A stretch of 60,001 nucleotides of DNA from an uncultured Eubacteriales bacterium (lineage in GTDB: Bacteria; Bacillota; Clostridia; Oscillospirales; Butyricicoccaceae), in contig CAJUIK010000004.1 in assembly GCA_910585875.1 (NCBI GenBank), positions 15,311 through 75,311 on the forward strand, in the 5' to 3' direction. Under the pieces are notes generated by a model. It had not been told where the DNA came from. It saw only the letters and a list, made by a program, of their open reading frames with translations, and made no database searches. How positions within the stretch are numbered: the first letter of the stretch is position 1; every line of letters begins with the position of its first letter. The translations under genes and the position numbers were made by a program. Positions 16,267 to 23,853 of the stretch are shown in pieces.

Positions 16267-16394
16267 AGTTTCACCTCACAAAGATAATTCCTGCAAAAAT
16301 ACAAAAACCCCTCTTCTGGTTTCTGCAATTCAGAGAAAGCGCCGAAAAGATTGGCGCGTTTGCCCCGGGCGGCCCGAAAGCCCTCTCAGAGGCA
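16267..16394 (-). promoter_or_regulatory. Structured 5' leader of the rnf operon
   Basis: About 128 nt between the predicted start site and rnfC. On the minus strand three hairpins can be drawn: TGCCTC...GGGGCA enclosing GGGC/GCCC, then GCGCC-8 nt-GGCGC, then TTTCTcTG/CAGAAA. A weak AAACC/GGTTT hairpin with TTTTTGTATTTTT follows, just before the RBS. It matches no riboswitch class I recognise. Confidence 0.4.
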
Positions 16395-16400
16395 AAATTC

Positions 16401-16429
16401 ATTATAATACAAAAGAAAGAAATTCGCAA
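16401..16429 (-). promoter_or_regulatory. Promoter of the rnf operon
   Basis: Minus strand TTGCGA (16429-16424), 17 bp, consensus TATAAT (16406-16401). Confidence 0.7.
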
Positions 16430-16585
16430 CAAAAACAATGGATTCTAAGGAAAAAAAGCGTTAAAACCTTGAAATTGATAATAAAATAACAAAATTGACT
16501 TTTGAGAAGCGGCAGGCGCAGCCGCTCTTTTCAGAGGAGCTGCGGAGCAAATAGCGATAAAAGACAAACCAAAAAATCAAAAAAC
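16430..16585. other. AT-rich gap without a gene
   Basis: Much richer in A+T than its surroundings. It contains one hairpin, AGCGGC - 7 nt - GCCGCT (16508-16526) followed by CTTTT, but no open frame with a ribosome binding site. Confidence 0.5.
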
Positions 16586-16612
16586 TTGACATTAAAATCA
16601 TTTTAGTATAAT
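16586..16612 (+). promoter_or_regulatory. Promoter of the 16.7-kb bicistron
   Basis: TTGACA (16586-16591) and TATAAT (16607-16612) with a 15-bp spacer; choosing the overlapping TAATGT as -10 gives 17 bp. Both hexamers are consensus. Confidence 0.65.
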
Positions 16613-16662
16613 GTAAAAAGCAGGATATCTGTTTGAAAAACAAAATTGAAAAGAGGGAAAGT

Positions 16663-16815
16663 ATGAATTATGGTTCTGCGGCGTGCCTGTGGGCAGAAGA
16701 CGCGCAAGGGAGAATGGCAGCGCTTGGCGGGCGTTCTGAAACGACGCTGAGGAAAGGTTCGGCTTGGCGGGGCTTCTCGTTTCCCAAAGTATATGGAGTT
16801 TCTTATGGATGTTAG
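16663..16815 (+). CDS. Possible small protein, 50 aa
   Basis: Open frame MNYGSAACLWAEDAQGRMAA... ending VSYGC, preceded by AGAGGGAAAGT at correct spacing and by the promoter at 16586. It overlaps the next start codon by 11 nt, an arrangement for translational coupling. No signal peptide or known domain; cysteines near both ends. It may be a real small protein, a leader ORF, or chance. The RBS and position are the only support. Confidence 0.38.
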   Translation: MNYGSAACLWAEDAQGRMAALGGRSETTLRKGSAWRGFSFPKVYGVSYGC

Positions 16816-17224
16816 AAAAGCGGATTCAAGAAAAAAGCAAAACATCTGCCTGCTGCTGATTTTGCTGCTGTGGGTCGGGCTGTCTGCGGCGGGGTATTAT
16901 TACAGCAGCAGGCGGGACCCTACGATAGACTTTCCAACCGGCTGGAGCCTGCGGCTGATCGTGGGGGGAAGATATCTGCTGGGTTTTCTGCTGGGCGCGG
17001 CGATTTCCGGCCGGATAGACCGGATTCGGCTGAAAAACCTTTCCCGCCGCTGGCAAACCTGGCTGGCCTTGGCCCTTTGGCTGGCCTTTGTATGGAAAGT
17101 TTATTTCCCCTTCCTGTACCGGTATGAAGTTTCGCCAATCGGTTATTTCATATCCCGGGGCTTTGCCCTGGGGATCCCGGTTCCCTTTTTGTTCTCCAAT
17201 GGAGATGCGGAACATCCCTCATAA
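16805..17224 (+). CDS. Hypothetical membrane protein, 139 aa
   Basis: Three or four predicted TM helices: ICLLLILLLWVGLSAAGYYY (about 13-32), LRLIVGGRYLLGFLLGAAIS, WLALALWLAFVWKVYFPF and a C-terminal hydrophobic stretch. Basic loops. The start is ATG 16805, with GGAG 6 nt before; an ATG at 16793 is in frame but has no RBS. No recognised family. It lies downstream of the small ORF and ends at a strong terminator, so the two form a separate transcription unit. Confidence 0.65.
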   Translation: MDVRKADSRKKQNICLLLILLLWVGLSAAGYYYSSRRDPTIDFPTGWSLRLIVGGRYLLGFLLGAAISGRIDRIRLKNLSRRWQTWLALALWLAFVWKVYFPFLYRYEVSPIGYFISRGFALGIPVPFLFSNGDAEHPS

Positions 17225-17240
17225 TACGAATTTTCAATGT

Positions 17241-17276
17241 CCCCGCCGCCCTTCTTCCAGGGGCGGCGGGGTTTTT
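17241..17276 (+). terminator. Terminator of the bicistron
   Basis: CCCCGCCGCCC - 9 nt - GGGCGGCGGGG followed by TTTTT. Confidence 0.85.
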
Positions 17277-17289
17277 CCATAAATCCTGT

Positions 17290-17317
17290 TTGCTTCCGCC
17301 GCCGGATGCGGTATAAT
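17290..17317 (+). promoter_or_regulatory. Promoter of the oligoendopeptidase gene
   Basis: TTGCTT (17290-17295), 16 bp, consensus TATAAT (17312-17317), about 80 nt upstream of the ATG. Confidence 0.6.
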
Positions 17318-17400
17318 ATGGGCAGAGCGGCCCCGGCGCTCCGCCCAGGCGGATGGGCCGGGCCGGATGAACTTTATTGCCAAAAGGAGCGAAACAGACC

Positions 17401-19113
17401 ATGAGCGAAACCATGACTTTTGAGCAGATGCCCTATGAGCGGGTGGATTTTGCCGCGCTGACGGCGGCCTATGAGCAGATGACCCGGCAGATGAAAGAGG
17501 CCAAGACCCCGGAAGAGGCCGAGGCCCTGCTGCGCCGCCATACGGAAATCCATATGCCCGCCAGCACCATGATGAATTTGAGCTCTATCCGCCATACGAT
17601 CAACACCGAAGACCCCTTCTACCTGGCAGAAGAGGAATTTTACGCGGAAAACTGCCCTGCCTTTGAGCAGACTCTGACGGATTTTTACCGGGCTGTTCTG
17701 GCCTCCCCCTTCCGGCCCCAGCTGGAGCAGGTTTTCCCCAAGGTGTTTTTCATCAATGCGGAAATCGACGCCAAGACCATCTCTCCCGAAGTACTGGCCG
17801 ACCTGGAGCAGGAGAACAAGCTGGTGATGGAATATCAGAAACTCCAAGGCGGCGCCCGCATCCAGTTCCAGGGCCAGACCTTGAATCTCTCCCAACTGGG
17901 CGTTTACAAAGAAAGCCCGGACAGACAGGTTCGCCGGGCCGCCTACCAGGCGGAGAGCGATTTCTATACCGCTCATAAAAAAGAATACGACGAAGTCTTT
18001 GATAAGCTGGTCAAGACGCGGGCGACCATCGCCAAGAAACTGGGCTTCAAAAATTTTGTGGAGCTGGGCTATCTGCGCATGACGCGCAACTGCTATAACG
18101 CCCAGGACGCCGCCGTCTTCCGCCAAGAGGTAGTCAAAGAAATCGTGCCTCGGGTCGTGGAGATGAAAAAGGCCCAAGCCAAGCGGCTGGGGCTGGAGGA
18201 CTTCAAGTTCTACGACGATCCCGTCTCCCGCAACGGCGGCAACCCCAAGCCCCAGGGGAGCTTTGACGACACCTACCGCTCCGGCGTGGAGATGTATCGG
18301 GAGATGAACCAGCAGACCCAGGGCTTTATCGATAAAATGGATCAGATGCATTTGTTCGACCTGATCGCCAAAGAAGGCAAGATGACCGGCGGCTACTGCG
18401 CCTACCTGGCCGATTACAAGGCGCCTTTTATCTTCGCCAACTTCAACGGCACTTCCCACGACGTGGAAGTCTTCACCCATGAGGGAGGCCACGCTTTCGC
18501 CGGCTACCTGGCCTCGGAAACCGCTCAGCTGCGGGAATGCGCTTCCCCCACGCTGGAGGGCTGCGAGGTTCACTCCATGTCCATGGAGTTCCTCTGCTGG
18601 CCCTGGCTGCAAAAGTTCTATGGCGGGCAGACCGACTGCGCCAAGGCCGTCCATCTGTCCGGGACCCTGTATTTCCTGCCCTATGGCTGTCAGGTGGACG
18701 AATTCCAGCACATCGTCTATGAGAACCCGGAGCTGACCCCGGACCAGCGCAATGAAAAGTGGGCCGAGCTGGACAAAAAGTACCGCCCTTGGCTGGATTT
18801 TGACGGCGTGCCCTTCTACAGCGCGGGCGCTTCCTGGCAGAGGCAGCTGCATATCTATACCAGCCCCTTCTATTATATCGATTATTGCTTGGCCCAATCG
18901 GTGGCCTTGCAGATTTTCGAGCTGATGCAGAACCAATCCTGGCAGGCCGCTTGGGAGAAATATATGGCCTATACCCGCCAAGGCGGTTCGGATACCTTCC
19001 TGGGCCTGCTGGAAAACGCCGGTCTGCAAAACCCCATGAAGCCCGGCGCGCTGCAAAAAGCCGCCCAGGCCGCCGAAGCCTATATCTCTCGGCATCAGGA
19101 AGACCTGAACTGA
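17401..19113 (+). CDS. M3 family oligoendopeptidase (PepF-like)
   Basis: Cytosolic zinc metallopeptidase of 570 aa that degrades short peptides. The zinc motif HEGGH lies in DVEVFTHEGGHAFAGYL (about residue 360) and the third ligand in TLEGCEVHSMSMEF about 25 residues later; a C-terminal FYYIDYCLAQSVALQI segment is typical of the family. I chose ATG 17401 (AAAGGAG 11 nt upstream) over the in-frame ATG at 17377, which precedes the RBS. Monocistronic. Confidence 0.93.
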   Translation: MSETMTFEQMPYERVDFAALTAAYEQMTRQMKEAKTPEEAEALLRRHTEIHMPASTMMNLSSIRHTINTEDPFYLAEEEFYAENCPAFEQTLTDFYRAVLASPFRPQLEQVFPKVFFINAEIDAKTISPEVLADLEQENKLVMEYQKLQGGARIQFQGQTLNLSQLGVYKESPDRQVRRAAYQAESDFYTAHKKEYDEVFDKLVKTRATIAKKLGFKNFVELGYLRMTRNCYNAQDAAVFRQEVVKEIVPRVVEMKKAQAKRLGLEDFKFYDDPVSRNGGNPKPQGSFDDTYRSGVEMYREMNQQTQGFIDKMDQMHLFDLIAKEGKMTGGYCAYLADYKAPFIFANFNGTSHDVEVFTHEGGHAFAGYLASETAQLRECASPTLEGCEVHSMSMEFLCWPWLQKFYGGQTDCAKAVHLSGTLYFLPYGCQVDEFQHIVYENPELTPDQRNEKWAELDKKYRPWLDFDGVPFYSAGASWQRQLHIYTSPFYYIDYCLAQSVALQIFELMQNQSWQAAWEKYMAYTRQGGSDTFLGLLENAGLQNPMKPGALQKAAQAAEAYISRHQEDLN

Positions 19114-19126
19114 AGAAGAGCAAAAA

Positions 19127-19154
19127 AATAACCGCCGTATGGCGGTTATTTTTT
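19127..19154. terminator. Bidirectional intrinsic terminator
   Basis: AATAACCGCC - 4 nt - GGCGGTTATT with T-runs on both strands, between the convergent genes ending at 19113 and 19165. Confidence 0.85.
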
Positions 19155-19164
19155 GTCTGAGCCT

Positions 19165-19674
19165 TTATAGAACCAGGGAAGGGGCGGTATAGACCCGGGC
19201 TTTCAGCTCGCTGTTGAGCATATATAGGCTTTTTGGGTCGCCGCCGAACAGCTCCATCTTGGTGATCAGATCCGAGGCGTTTTTCTCCTCTTCGCCCTGC
19301 TCCTTGACAAACCAATCCAGCAGCTGCATGGTCCGATAGTCCTGGGCTTCGTGGGCCGCGGCGTAGATGGCGTTGATCAGCCCGGTGACCAGTTTTTCGT
19401 GCTCCAGACCGGCTTTCAGCGGGTCTATGGGCTCGTTCAGGGCTTTGTCCGGCTGGCGGATGGCGCCCAGCGTCACCTTCTGGCTGTTGTTGTGCAGGTA
19501 TTGGAAAAACAGCATGGCGTGGTCCCGCTCCTCTTGGGCTTGGATTCGGTACCAGTTTTCAAAACCGTCCAAGCCTTTGGAGGCGTAGTAGTTGGCGAAA
19601 TCCAGGTACAGATAGGCGGAATAAAATTCGTGGGTAATCTGCTCGTTCAGCAGCTGAGCCACTTTTTCGTTCAT
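19165..19674 (-). CDS. Ferritin (non-heme iron storage)
   Basis: 169-aa four-helix-bundle ferritin storing and oxidising iron. Ferroxidase residues are visible: Glu in ITHEFYSAYLYLDFANYY, then the QEERDHAMLFFQYL motif (ExxH) in helix B, then Glu in helix C (AAHEAQDYRTMQLLDWF) and FVKEQGEEEKNA. Starts at ATG 19674 with GAGGAG 8 nt upstream; the frame is open further upstream but without RBS. Lone gene with its own promoter; no Fur box was identified with confidence. Confidence 0.95.
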   Translation of the reverse strand: MNEKVAQLLNEQITHEFYSAYLYLDFANYYASKGLDGFENWYRIQAQEERDHAMLFFQYLHNNSQKVTLGAIRQPDKALNEPIDPLKAGLEHEKLVTGLINAIYAAAHEAQDYRTMQLLDWFVKEQGEEEKNASDLITKMELFGGDPKSLYMLNSELKARVYTAPSLVL

Positions 19675-19740
19675 CGTCTTCTCCTCTTTCTGTTGTTTTT
19701 TCTGTGGGTTGGGGGGGATTCCCCCTCCAGCCCTGGATCT

Positions 19741-19768
19741 ATTGTACACCCGGAGGAAATACTTTGAA
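19741..19768 (-). promoter_or_regulatory. Possible promoter of the ferritin gene
   Basis: Minus strand TTCAAA (19768-19763), 16 bp, TACAAT (19746-19741), about 67 nt upstream of the ATG. Confidence 0.45.
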
Positions 19769-19815
19769 AAGGGGGAAATTTGTGTCTTTTTGCGCGCTTT
19801 GGCGGCTTCCAACTC

Positions 19816-19844
19816 TTGCCGTTCCTTTGGGAGTATGATATACT
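19816..19844 (+). promoter_or_regulatory. Promoter of the GLUG/SLH protein gene
   Basis: TTGCCG (19816-19821), 17 bp, TATACT (19839-19844). Confidence 0.55.
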
Positions 19845-19921
19845 TGTGATAAAACGGCGTCGATTTCTGCAAATTCCGCTGATTTTGCGGGGATTAGAAA
19901 ATAAAGAGAGGAAGACGAACG

Positions 19922-21571
19922 ATGAAAACACGAAGAATGACAGCTTTGGCGCTGGCGCTGGTCCTTTGCCTGGCCTTGCTGCCGGCTCTGCCCGCCCAGG
20001 CCGCTCCGGCCGCCTGGGACGGTTCCGCAGCCTCCGCCTATGAGGGGGGAAAGGGGACCAAGGACGACCCCTATATCATCAGCACGGCGGCTCAGCTGGC
20101 CCTGTTCCGGGACCAGGTCAACGCCGGTCAGGACGATCTCTGCGCCCAGGTGGTGGACAACCTGGATATGGGGATGAAAGATTGGGTGTCTATCGGCCTG
20201 AGCGCCCAAGGATATAGAGGGACGTTTGACGGCAACGGCTACGCCATTCGCAACCTGAAAATCAACCGGTTTTCCTCCGGAACCTCCACCAGCGCGGGCT
20301 CCACGCTGTACGGCGGCGGCCTGTTCGGCATCGTGGGCCGGAGCGGCAAGGTGCGCCATGTGAATGTGGACGGCGTGGTTTCCGCCGATAGCTCCGTTTC
20401 GGTGTACCCGGATATCGGCGCCATCTGCGGCGGCAATATGGGCGTTGTGGAGGAGTGTTTCTCCACCTGCGACGTGCGGGATTTCAATCTGACGGTGGAA
20501 TCGATTCAAGACGATACCGGCGATGTGAACGTGGGCGGCGTGGTAGGCTATAACGCCGGCGTAGTGCGCAACTGCTATATGGTGGGCGATATAGACGTCC
20601 AGGTGCAGGGCCAGGGCTTTCGGCATGTGAACGTGGGCGGCGTTGTCGGTAAGGTGGGCGCCAGCGGCGCGACAATCGAGAATTGCTACAGCGTGGTTAC
20701 TCTCAAAGCCCAAAGCGATCAGCCCTGTTATACCGGCGGTATGATCGGCTCTTTGGAGGCGGAGGGCCTCTTCCGCAATCTGTATACCCGGGACGGCGTG
20801 AACTTCCTGGGCCGAAATCCCGAGGGCGAGACGGTCGACTCCGGCTTGTCTGCCGACGCGGAGCTGAAGGACAGCGCCATGCTGGCCAAGCTGGGCGCCG
20901 CTTTCAGCATGGACAAAGAAAACGTCAACCAAGGCTATCCCATTTTGGCCGTCATGGCTTATGAGGAAACAGCCAATCAGAACAACTGGTATACGACGGA
21001 ATTGGTCGGCTATCAGCTTCCGGAAGACGTTGTGAATCAGCTGGTGCCCCTGTCCCTGTGGAACCGGGACCTGCGGAAAAACGTCACGCGGGCGGAATTT
21101 GCCAGCATCTCGCTGAATCTCTATGAAATGCTGACAGATCAGCAGGTTTCTGCGGATATCGAGAACCCCTTTGTCGACGTGAGCAACGACGACGTCGTCA
21201 AAGCCTATCATATGGGCATCACCAAGGGAGTATCTGCCACAGCCTTTGACCCTTATAGCTATATTTCCCGCCAGGATATGGCCACCATGATGGCTCGGAT
21301 GTATAAGAAGGCCCAAATCGCGGGCTGGACCTTGGAAACGGACAGCCAATATACGCTGGAATACGATATGCCCGCCAAGTTCCGGGACGACGGACAAATC
21401 GCCTCCTATGCCTATGACTCGGTGTACTTCATGAGCGCCATGGGCGTCTTCCAAGGGGATGCCAACGGCTATTTCAGGCCCAGAGCGACTGCCGACGCGG
21501 AAACTGTGGGCTACGCCACCCGGGAGCAGGCCATCATCGCCAGCATCCGGTATTATGTGAAAAATAAATAA
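19922..21571 (+). CDS. Secreted GLUG-motif protein with S-layer homology domains
   Basis: 549 aa. Signal peptide MKTRRMTALALALVLCLALL with cleavage near AQAA. Residues 40-330 form a beta-helix-like region with GLUG-type repeats (GGGLFGIVGRSGKVRHVNVD; GGVVGYNAGVVRNCYMVGD; GGVVGKVGASGATIENCYSV; GGMIGSLEAEGLFRN). Residues about 380-549 hold SLH-type segments (VTRAEFASISLNLYEML; AYHMGITKGVSATAFDPYSY followed by ISRQDMATMMARMYK; SAMGVFQGDANGYFRPRA). SLH domains dock proteins non-covalently on pyruvylated wall polymers, so this is a cell-surface protein, perhaps an adhesin. GAGAGGAAG precedes the ATG. Monocistronic. Confidence 0.9.
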   Translation: MKTRRMTALALALVLCLALLPALPAQAAPAAWDGSAASAYEGGKGTKDDPYIISTAAQLALFRDQVNAGQDDLCAQVVDNLDMGMKDWVSIGLSAQGYRGTFDGNGYAIRNLKINRFSSGTSTSAGSTLYGGGLFGIVGRSGKVRHVNVDGVVSADSSVSVYPDIGAICGGNMGVVEECFSTCDVRDFNLTVESIQDDTGDVNVGGVVGYNAGVVRNCYMVGDIDVQVQGQGFRHVNVGGVVGKVGASGATIENCYSVVTLKAQSDQPCYTGGMIGSLEAEGLFRNLYTRDGVNFLGRNPEGETVDSGLSADAELKDSAMLAKLGAAFSMDKENVNQGYPILAVMAYEETANQNNWYTTELVGYQLPEDVVNQLVPLSLWNRDLRKNVTRAEFASISLNLYEMLTDQQVSADIENPFVDVSNDDVVKAYHMGITKGVSATAFDPYSYISRQDMATMMARMYKKAQIAGWTLETDSQYTLEYDMPAKFRDDGQIASYAYDSVYFMSAMGVFQGDANGYFRPRATADAETVGYATREQAIIASIRYYVKNK

Positions 21572-21582
21572 CAGCGCGTTTC

Positions 21583-21620
21583 AAAAGCCCGGCGGCTGAC
21601 AATCCGCCGGGCTTTTCTTT
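21583..21620 (+). terminator. Terminator of the GLUG/SLH gene
   Basis: AAAAGCCCGGCGG - 8 nt - CCGCCGGGCTTTT followed by CTTTT. Confidence 0.85.
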
Positions 21621-21722
21621 TGAAGAGGCGCCGCTGTTCCGTCAAAAATTCGGCGGATAACCGGCGGATTTTTGCTCACAATACCTCTGTGAAATTGGAA
21701 TCAAAAAATAGGGGGAATTGGG

Positions 21723-22412
21723 ATGAAACTGCGGATTTTGACGGCCTTATGCTGCCTGCTGCTGGCTGCGGGGTGTTCCCGCAACCCCCAGGCCCAGTCG
21801 GAGCCCGCGCCCGAGACGCCGGAGGACAAAAGGCCGGCGAGTCAAAGCGGCGTTCCGTCAGCGCCTCCGCCGGAGGAGCCGGAGAAAGGAGACGAGCCGG
21901 AAGCGCGGCCCGCCCCCGGGCCTGCCCCGGCGCCAGAGCCTGCGTCGGGAACGCAAGAGGAGGAAATCGCTTCTGTCAGCACGCCGCTGCTGGATAAACA
22001 CCAGGGCCGTCTGACCAACATTCGGATAGCCGTGGAGCAAGTCAACGGCGCCGTGATCCCGCCGGGAGGATCGTTTTCCTTCAACCAGACGGTGGGGGAG
22101 CGGACGGCGGAAAAGGGCTATCAGCAGGCCATTGTCTTTCGGGACAAGGAGCAGCTGATGGGCCTGGGCGGCGGCATCTGCCAGCTGAGCAGCACGCTGT
22201 ATTTGGCCGCTCTGCAAGGGGGCCTGGAGGTGACCGAACGCCACCCCCACCAGCTGCCGGTCCACTATGTGGAGCCCGACCAGGACGCCGCCATCGAGTT
22301 TGGCAGCCTGGATTTGGCGTTTGTCAACAACACGGATCGCCCTCTGCGGGTGGGCGCCTGGATGACGGAAGAAGCGGTGATCGCCTCCCTCACCGCTTTG
22401 CCAAAGGAATAA
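21723..22412 (+). CDS. VanW family lipoprotein
   Basis: 229 aa. Signal peptide with lipobox LAAGC (Cys18), a Pro/Glu-rich linker to about residue 78, then a VanW domain: STPLLDKHQGRLTNIRIAVE, VIPPGGSFSFNQTVGERTAE, GGGICQLSSTLYLAALQGGL and ERHPHQLPVHYVEPDQDAAI are its signature stretches. VanW domains occur in glycopeptide-resistance clusters and in many cell-wall proteins; the biochemical role is not established, and no van genes are nearby. It starts 12 nt after GGGGGAA. Confidence 0.92.
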   Translation: MKLRILTALCCLLLAAGCSRNPQAQSEPAPETPEDKRPASQSGVPSAPPPEEPEKGDEPEARPAPGPAPAPEPASGTQEEEIASVSTPLLDKHQGRLTNIRIAVEQVNGAVIPPGGSFSFNQTVGERTAEKGYQQAIVFRDKEQLMGLGGGICQLSSTLYLAALQGGLEVTERHPHQLPVHYVEPDQDAAIEFGSLDLAFVNNTDRPLRVGAWMTEEAVIASLTALPKE

Positions 22413-22443
22413 AAAATAAGCGCCGTCGGGCGCTTATTTTTTT
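22411..22443. terminator. Bidirectional intrinsic terminator
   Basis: AAAAAATAAGCGCC - GTCG - GGCGCTTATTTTTTT, overlapping the VanW stop codon; serves the plus-strand gene and the minus-strand gene ending at 22500. Confidence 0.85.
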
Positions 22444-22499
22444 GCCCAAGAAGCGGCAAAGAGTCTTTCTGACATGCAAAACTGCGTTCTGCCTATGGG

Positions 22500-22868
22500 T
22501 TACTTTTGAACGACGACGCTGATTGCTCCCTTTGCCTTTTTTCCTGTGACAGAGACAGTATAGGTTCCGTCTTTGTTTGCCTGAAGATCAAAGGCGTCGG
22601 ACGACGCGATTTCCTCCGCTTGATAGAGGGGCGTTTCGCCGTCCCTCTGGATCGTAAGGGAGATTTGTCCGCGTTCAGCTGTGATTTCCACATGAATATT
22701 ATCCCCAGCCGCTACGGTTAGCTCCTGAGAATCCGTCGTGTTGAACATACGATAACTCATGATCAATTCCCTGTCGTTTCCCGTCCTGCTGCCGTCAAAA
22801 TCGGAAACGCAGGCCGCCAATAAAGGGAGAAGCAACAATAGAAAACCCATAATGCAAAATTTTTTCAT
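22500..22868 (-). CDS. Hypothetical lipoprotein, 122 aa
   Basis: Signal peptide with lipobox LLAAC (Cys20), mature part about 100 aa with beta-rich pattern (ELTVAAGDNIHVEITAERG; ISLTIQRDGETPLYQ; DGTYTVSVTGKKAKGAISVV), suggesting a small beta-sandwich on the outer face of the membrane. No family recognised. The RBS is weak (GAGAAAG). Only 32 nt separate it from the radical SAM gene upstream, so they may share a transcript. Confidence 0.72.
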   Translation of the reverse strand: MKKFCIMGFLLLLLPLLAACVSDFDGSRTGNDRELIMSYRMFNTTDSQELTVAAGDNIHVEITAERGQISLTIQRDGETPLYQAEEIASSDAFDLQANKDGTYTVSVTGKKAKGAISVVVQK

Positions 22869-22900
22869 AGTGTTTCAATCTTTCTCGGCGGACGTTAGTT

Positions 22901-23770
22901 TCACCGGGCCCAGCAGATTTCCGGGGGCAGATCCCGGCGCTTTTCGATTTCTCGGTTCAGCTTATCCAGCATCTTCTGCCGGTCCTGGGGCAAGGTTCCA
23001 CGGACGCGGAACAGGATATGGTCGTGGAACCCGTCGTATTCCACGGGCCAATCCCCCAGCAGCTGGAGCAGCAGCCGGGCCTCCTCCAGGTTTTCCAGCT
23101 CGGTCGCCGGCTGAAAACGGCCCGCTTCAATTTCTCGATAAAGCGGGGCGCTGCGGTGGACGAACATGGAAAAATTGACGATGCGGCAGGGCCGGGCGCG
23201 GTTGAAAAAGGCGGCGAGGGCTCGGGCGTTTTCCAGCCCCCGGCCTTTGCCGGCCACGCCGGTCATGATGTGGGCGTCGTAAACCATACCGGCTTTTTGC
23301 AGCCGCTCAATCTGCCGGTAGGCCTGCTCCAGGTTGTGGTCTTTGTCCATCAGAGTCAGCACGTCGTCCAGCCCGCTTTCAATGCCCAGATACAGATGGC
23401 TGACGCCGGCTTGGGCCAGCAGGGCCAGGTCTTCGCCACTCTTTTGGCTGATATTGGTCACTGTGGCGTCCATATTCACGCTGCGGCAGCTGGGGAAATA
23501 GCTGCGAATGAGTTTCAGAATGGCGAGCAGCCGATCGGTTCCCAGGGTAAAGGCGTTGCCGTCGCCCAAAAAGACCCGCTCTGGGTCGCCGCCAGCCTGT
23601 TTGACTCGCTGGAGCTCTCGCTCAATCTGTTCCAAGGGCAGTTCCCGGTATTGGAGATGCTTGAACAGCATACAGAATTTGCACCGGTTATAGGAGCACC
23701 CCGCCGCCACAGGCAGCATATAAGAGCCCCGCTCCATAGGGCTTCTGCAAATCTGGCCTTCATATTCCAT
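22901..23770 (-). CDS. Radical SAM protein
   Basis: 289-aa radical SAM enzyme of unknown reaction. The cluster motif is CSYNRCKFC (about residues 25-33), i.e. Cx4Cx2C rather than the common Cx3Cx2C; this spacing is familiar in a clade of uncharacterised radical SAM proteins. Other family stretches: ERVFLGDGNAFTLG (SAM-binding), DATVTNISQKSGEDLALLAQ, HLYLGIESGLDDVLTLMDK. No extra cluster domain. AGGAGGAGC lies 6 nt before ATG 23770. Confidence 0.88.
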   Translation of the reverse strand: MEYEGQICRSPMERGSYMLPVAAGCSYNRCKFCMLFKHLQYRELPLEQIERELQRVKQAGGDPERVFLGDGNAFTLGTDRLLAILKLIRSYFPSCRSVNMDATVTNISQKSGEDLALLAQAGVSHLYLGIESGLDDVLTLMDKDHNLEQAYRQIERLQKAGMVYDAHIMTGVAGKGRGLENARALAAFFNRARPCRIVNFSMFVHRSAPLYREIEAGRFQPATELENLEEARLLLQLLGDWPVEYDGFHDHILFRVRGTLPQDRQKMLDKLNREIEKRRDLPPEICWAR

Positions 23771-23853
23771 AAAAGCTCCTCCTGTCTCGCGATGGATCGC
23801 GTTTCTGAATCATAGGCCACGGCAACCCAGCGAGGCCGGCATAACCGCCGGCT

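Noticed and set aside
19675..19740. Fur or PerR box upstream of ferritin
   Set aside because: No convincing palindrome of the TGATAATNATTATCA or TTATAATNATTATAA kind was found.
23826..23853. Terminator after rlmA
   Set aside because: A GCCGGC/GCCGGC hairpin is present but there is no T-run on the minus strand.
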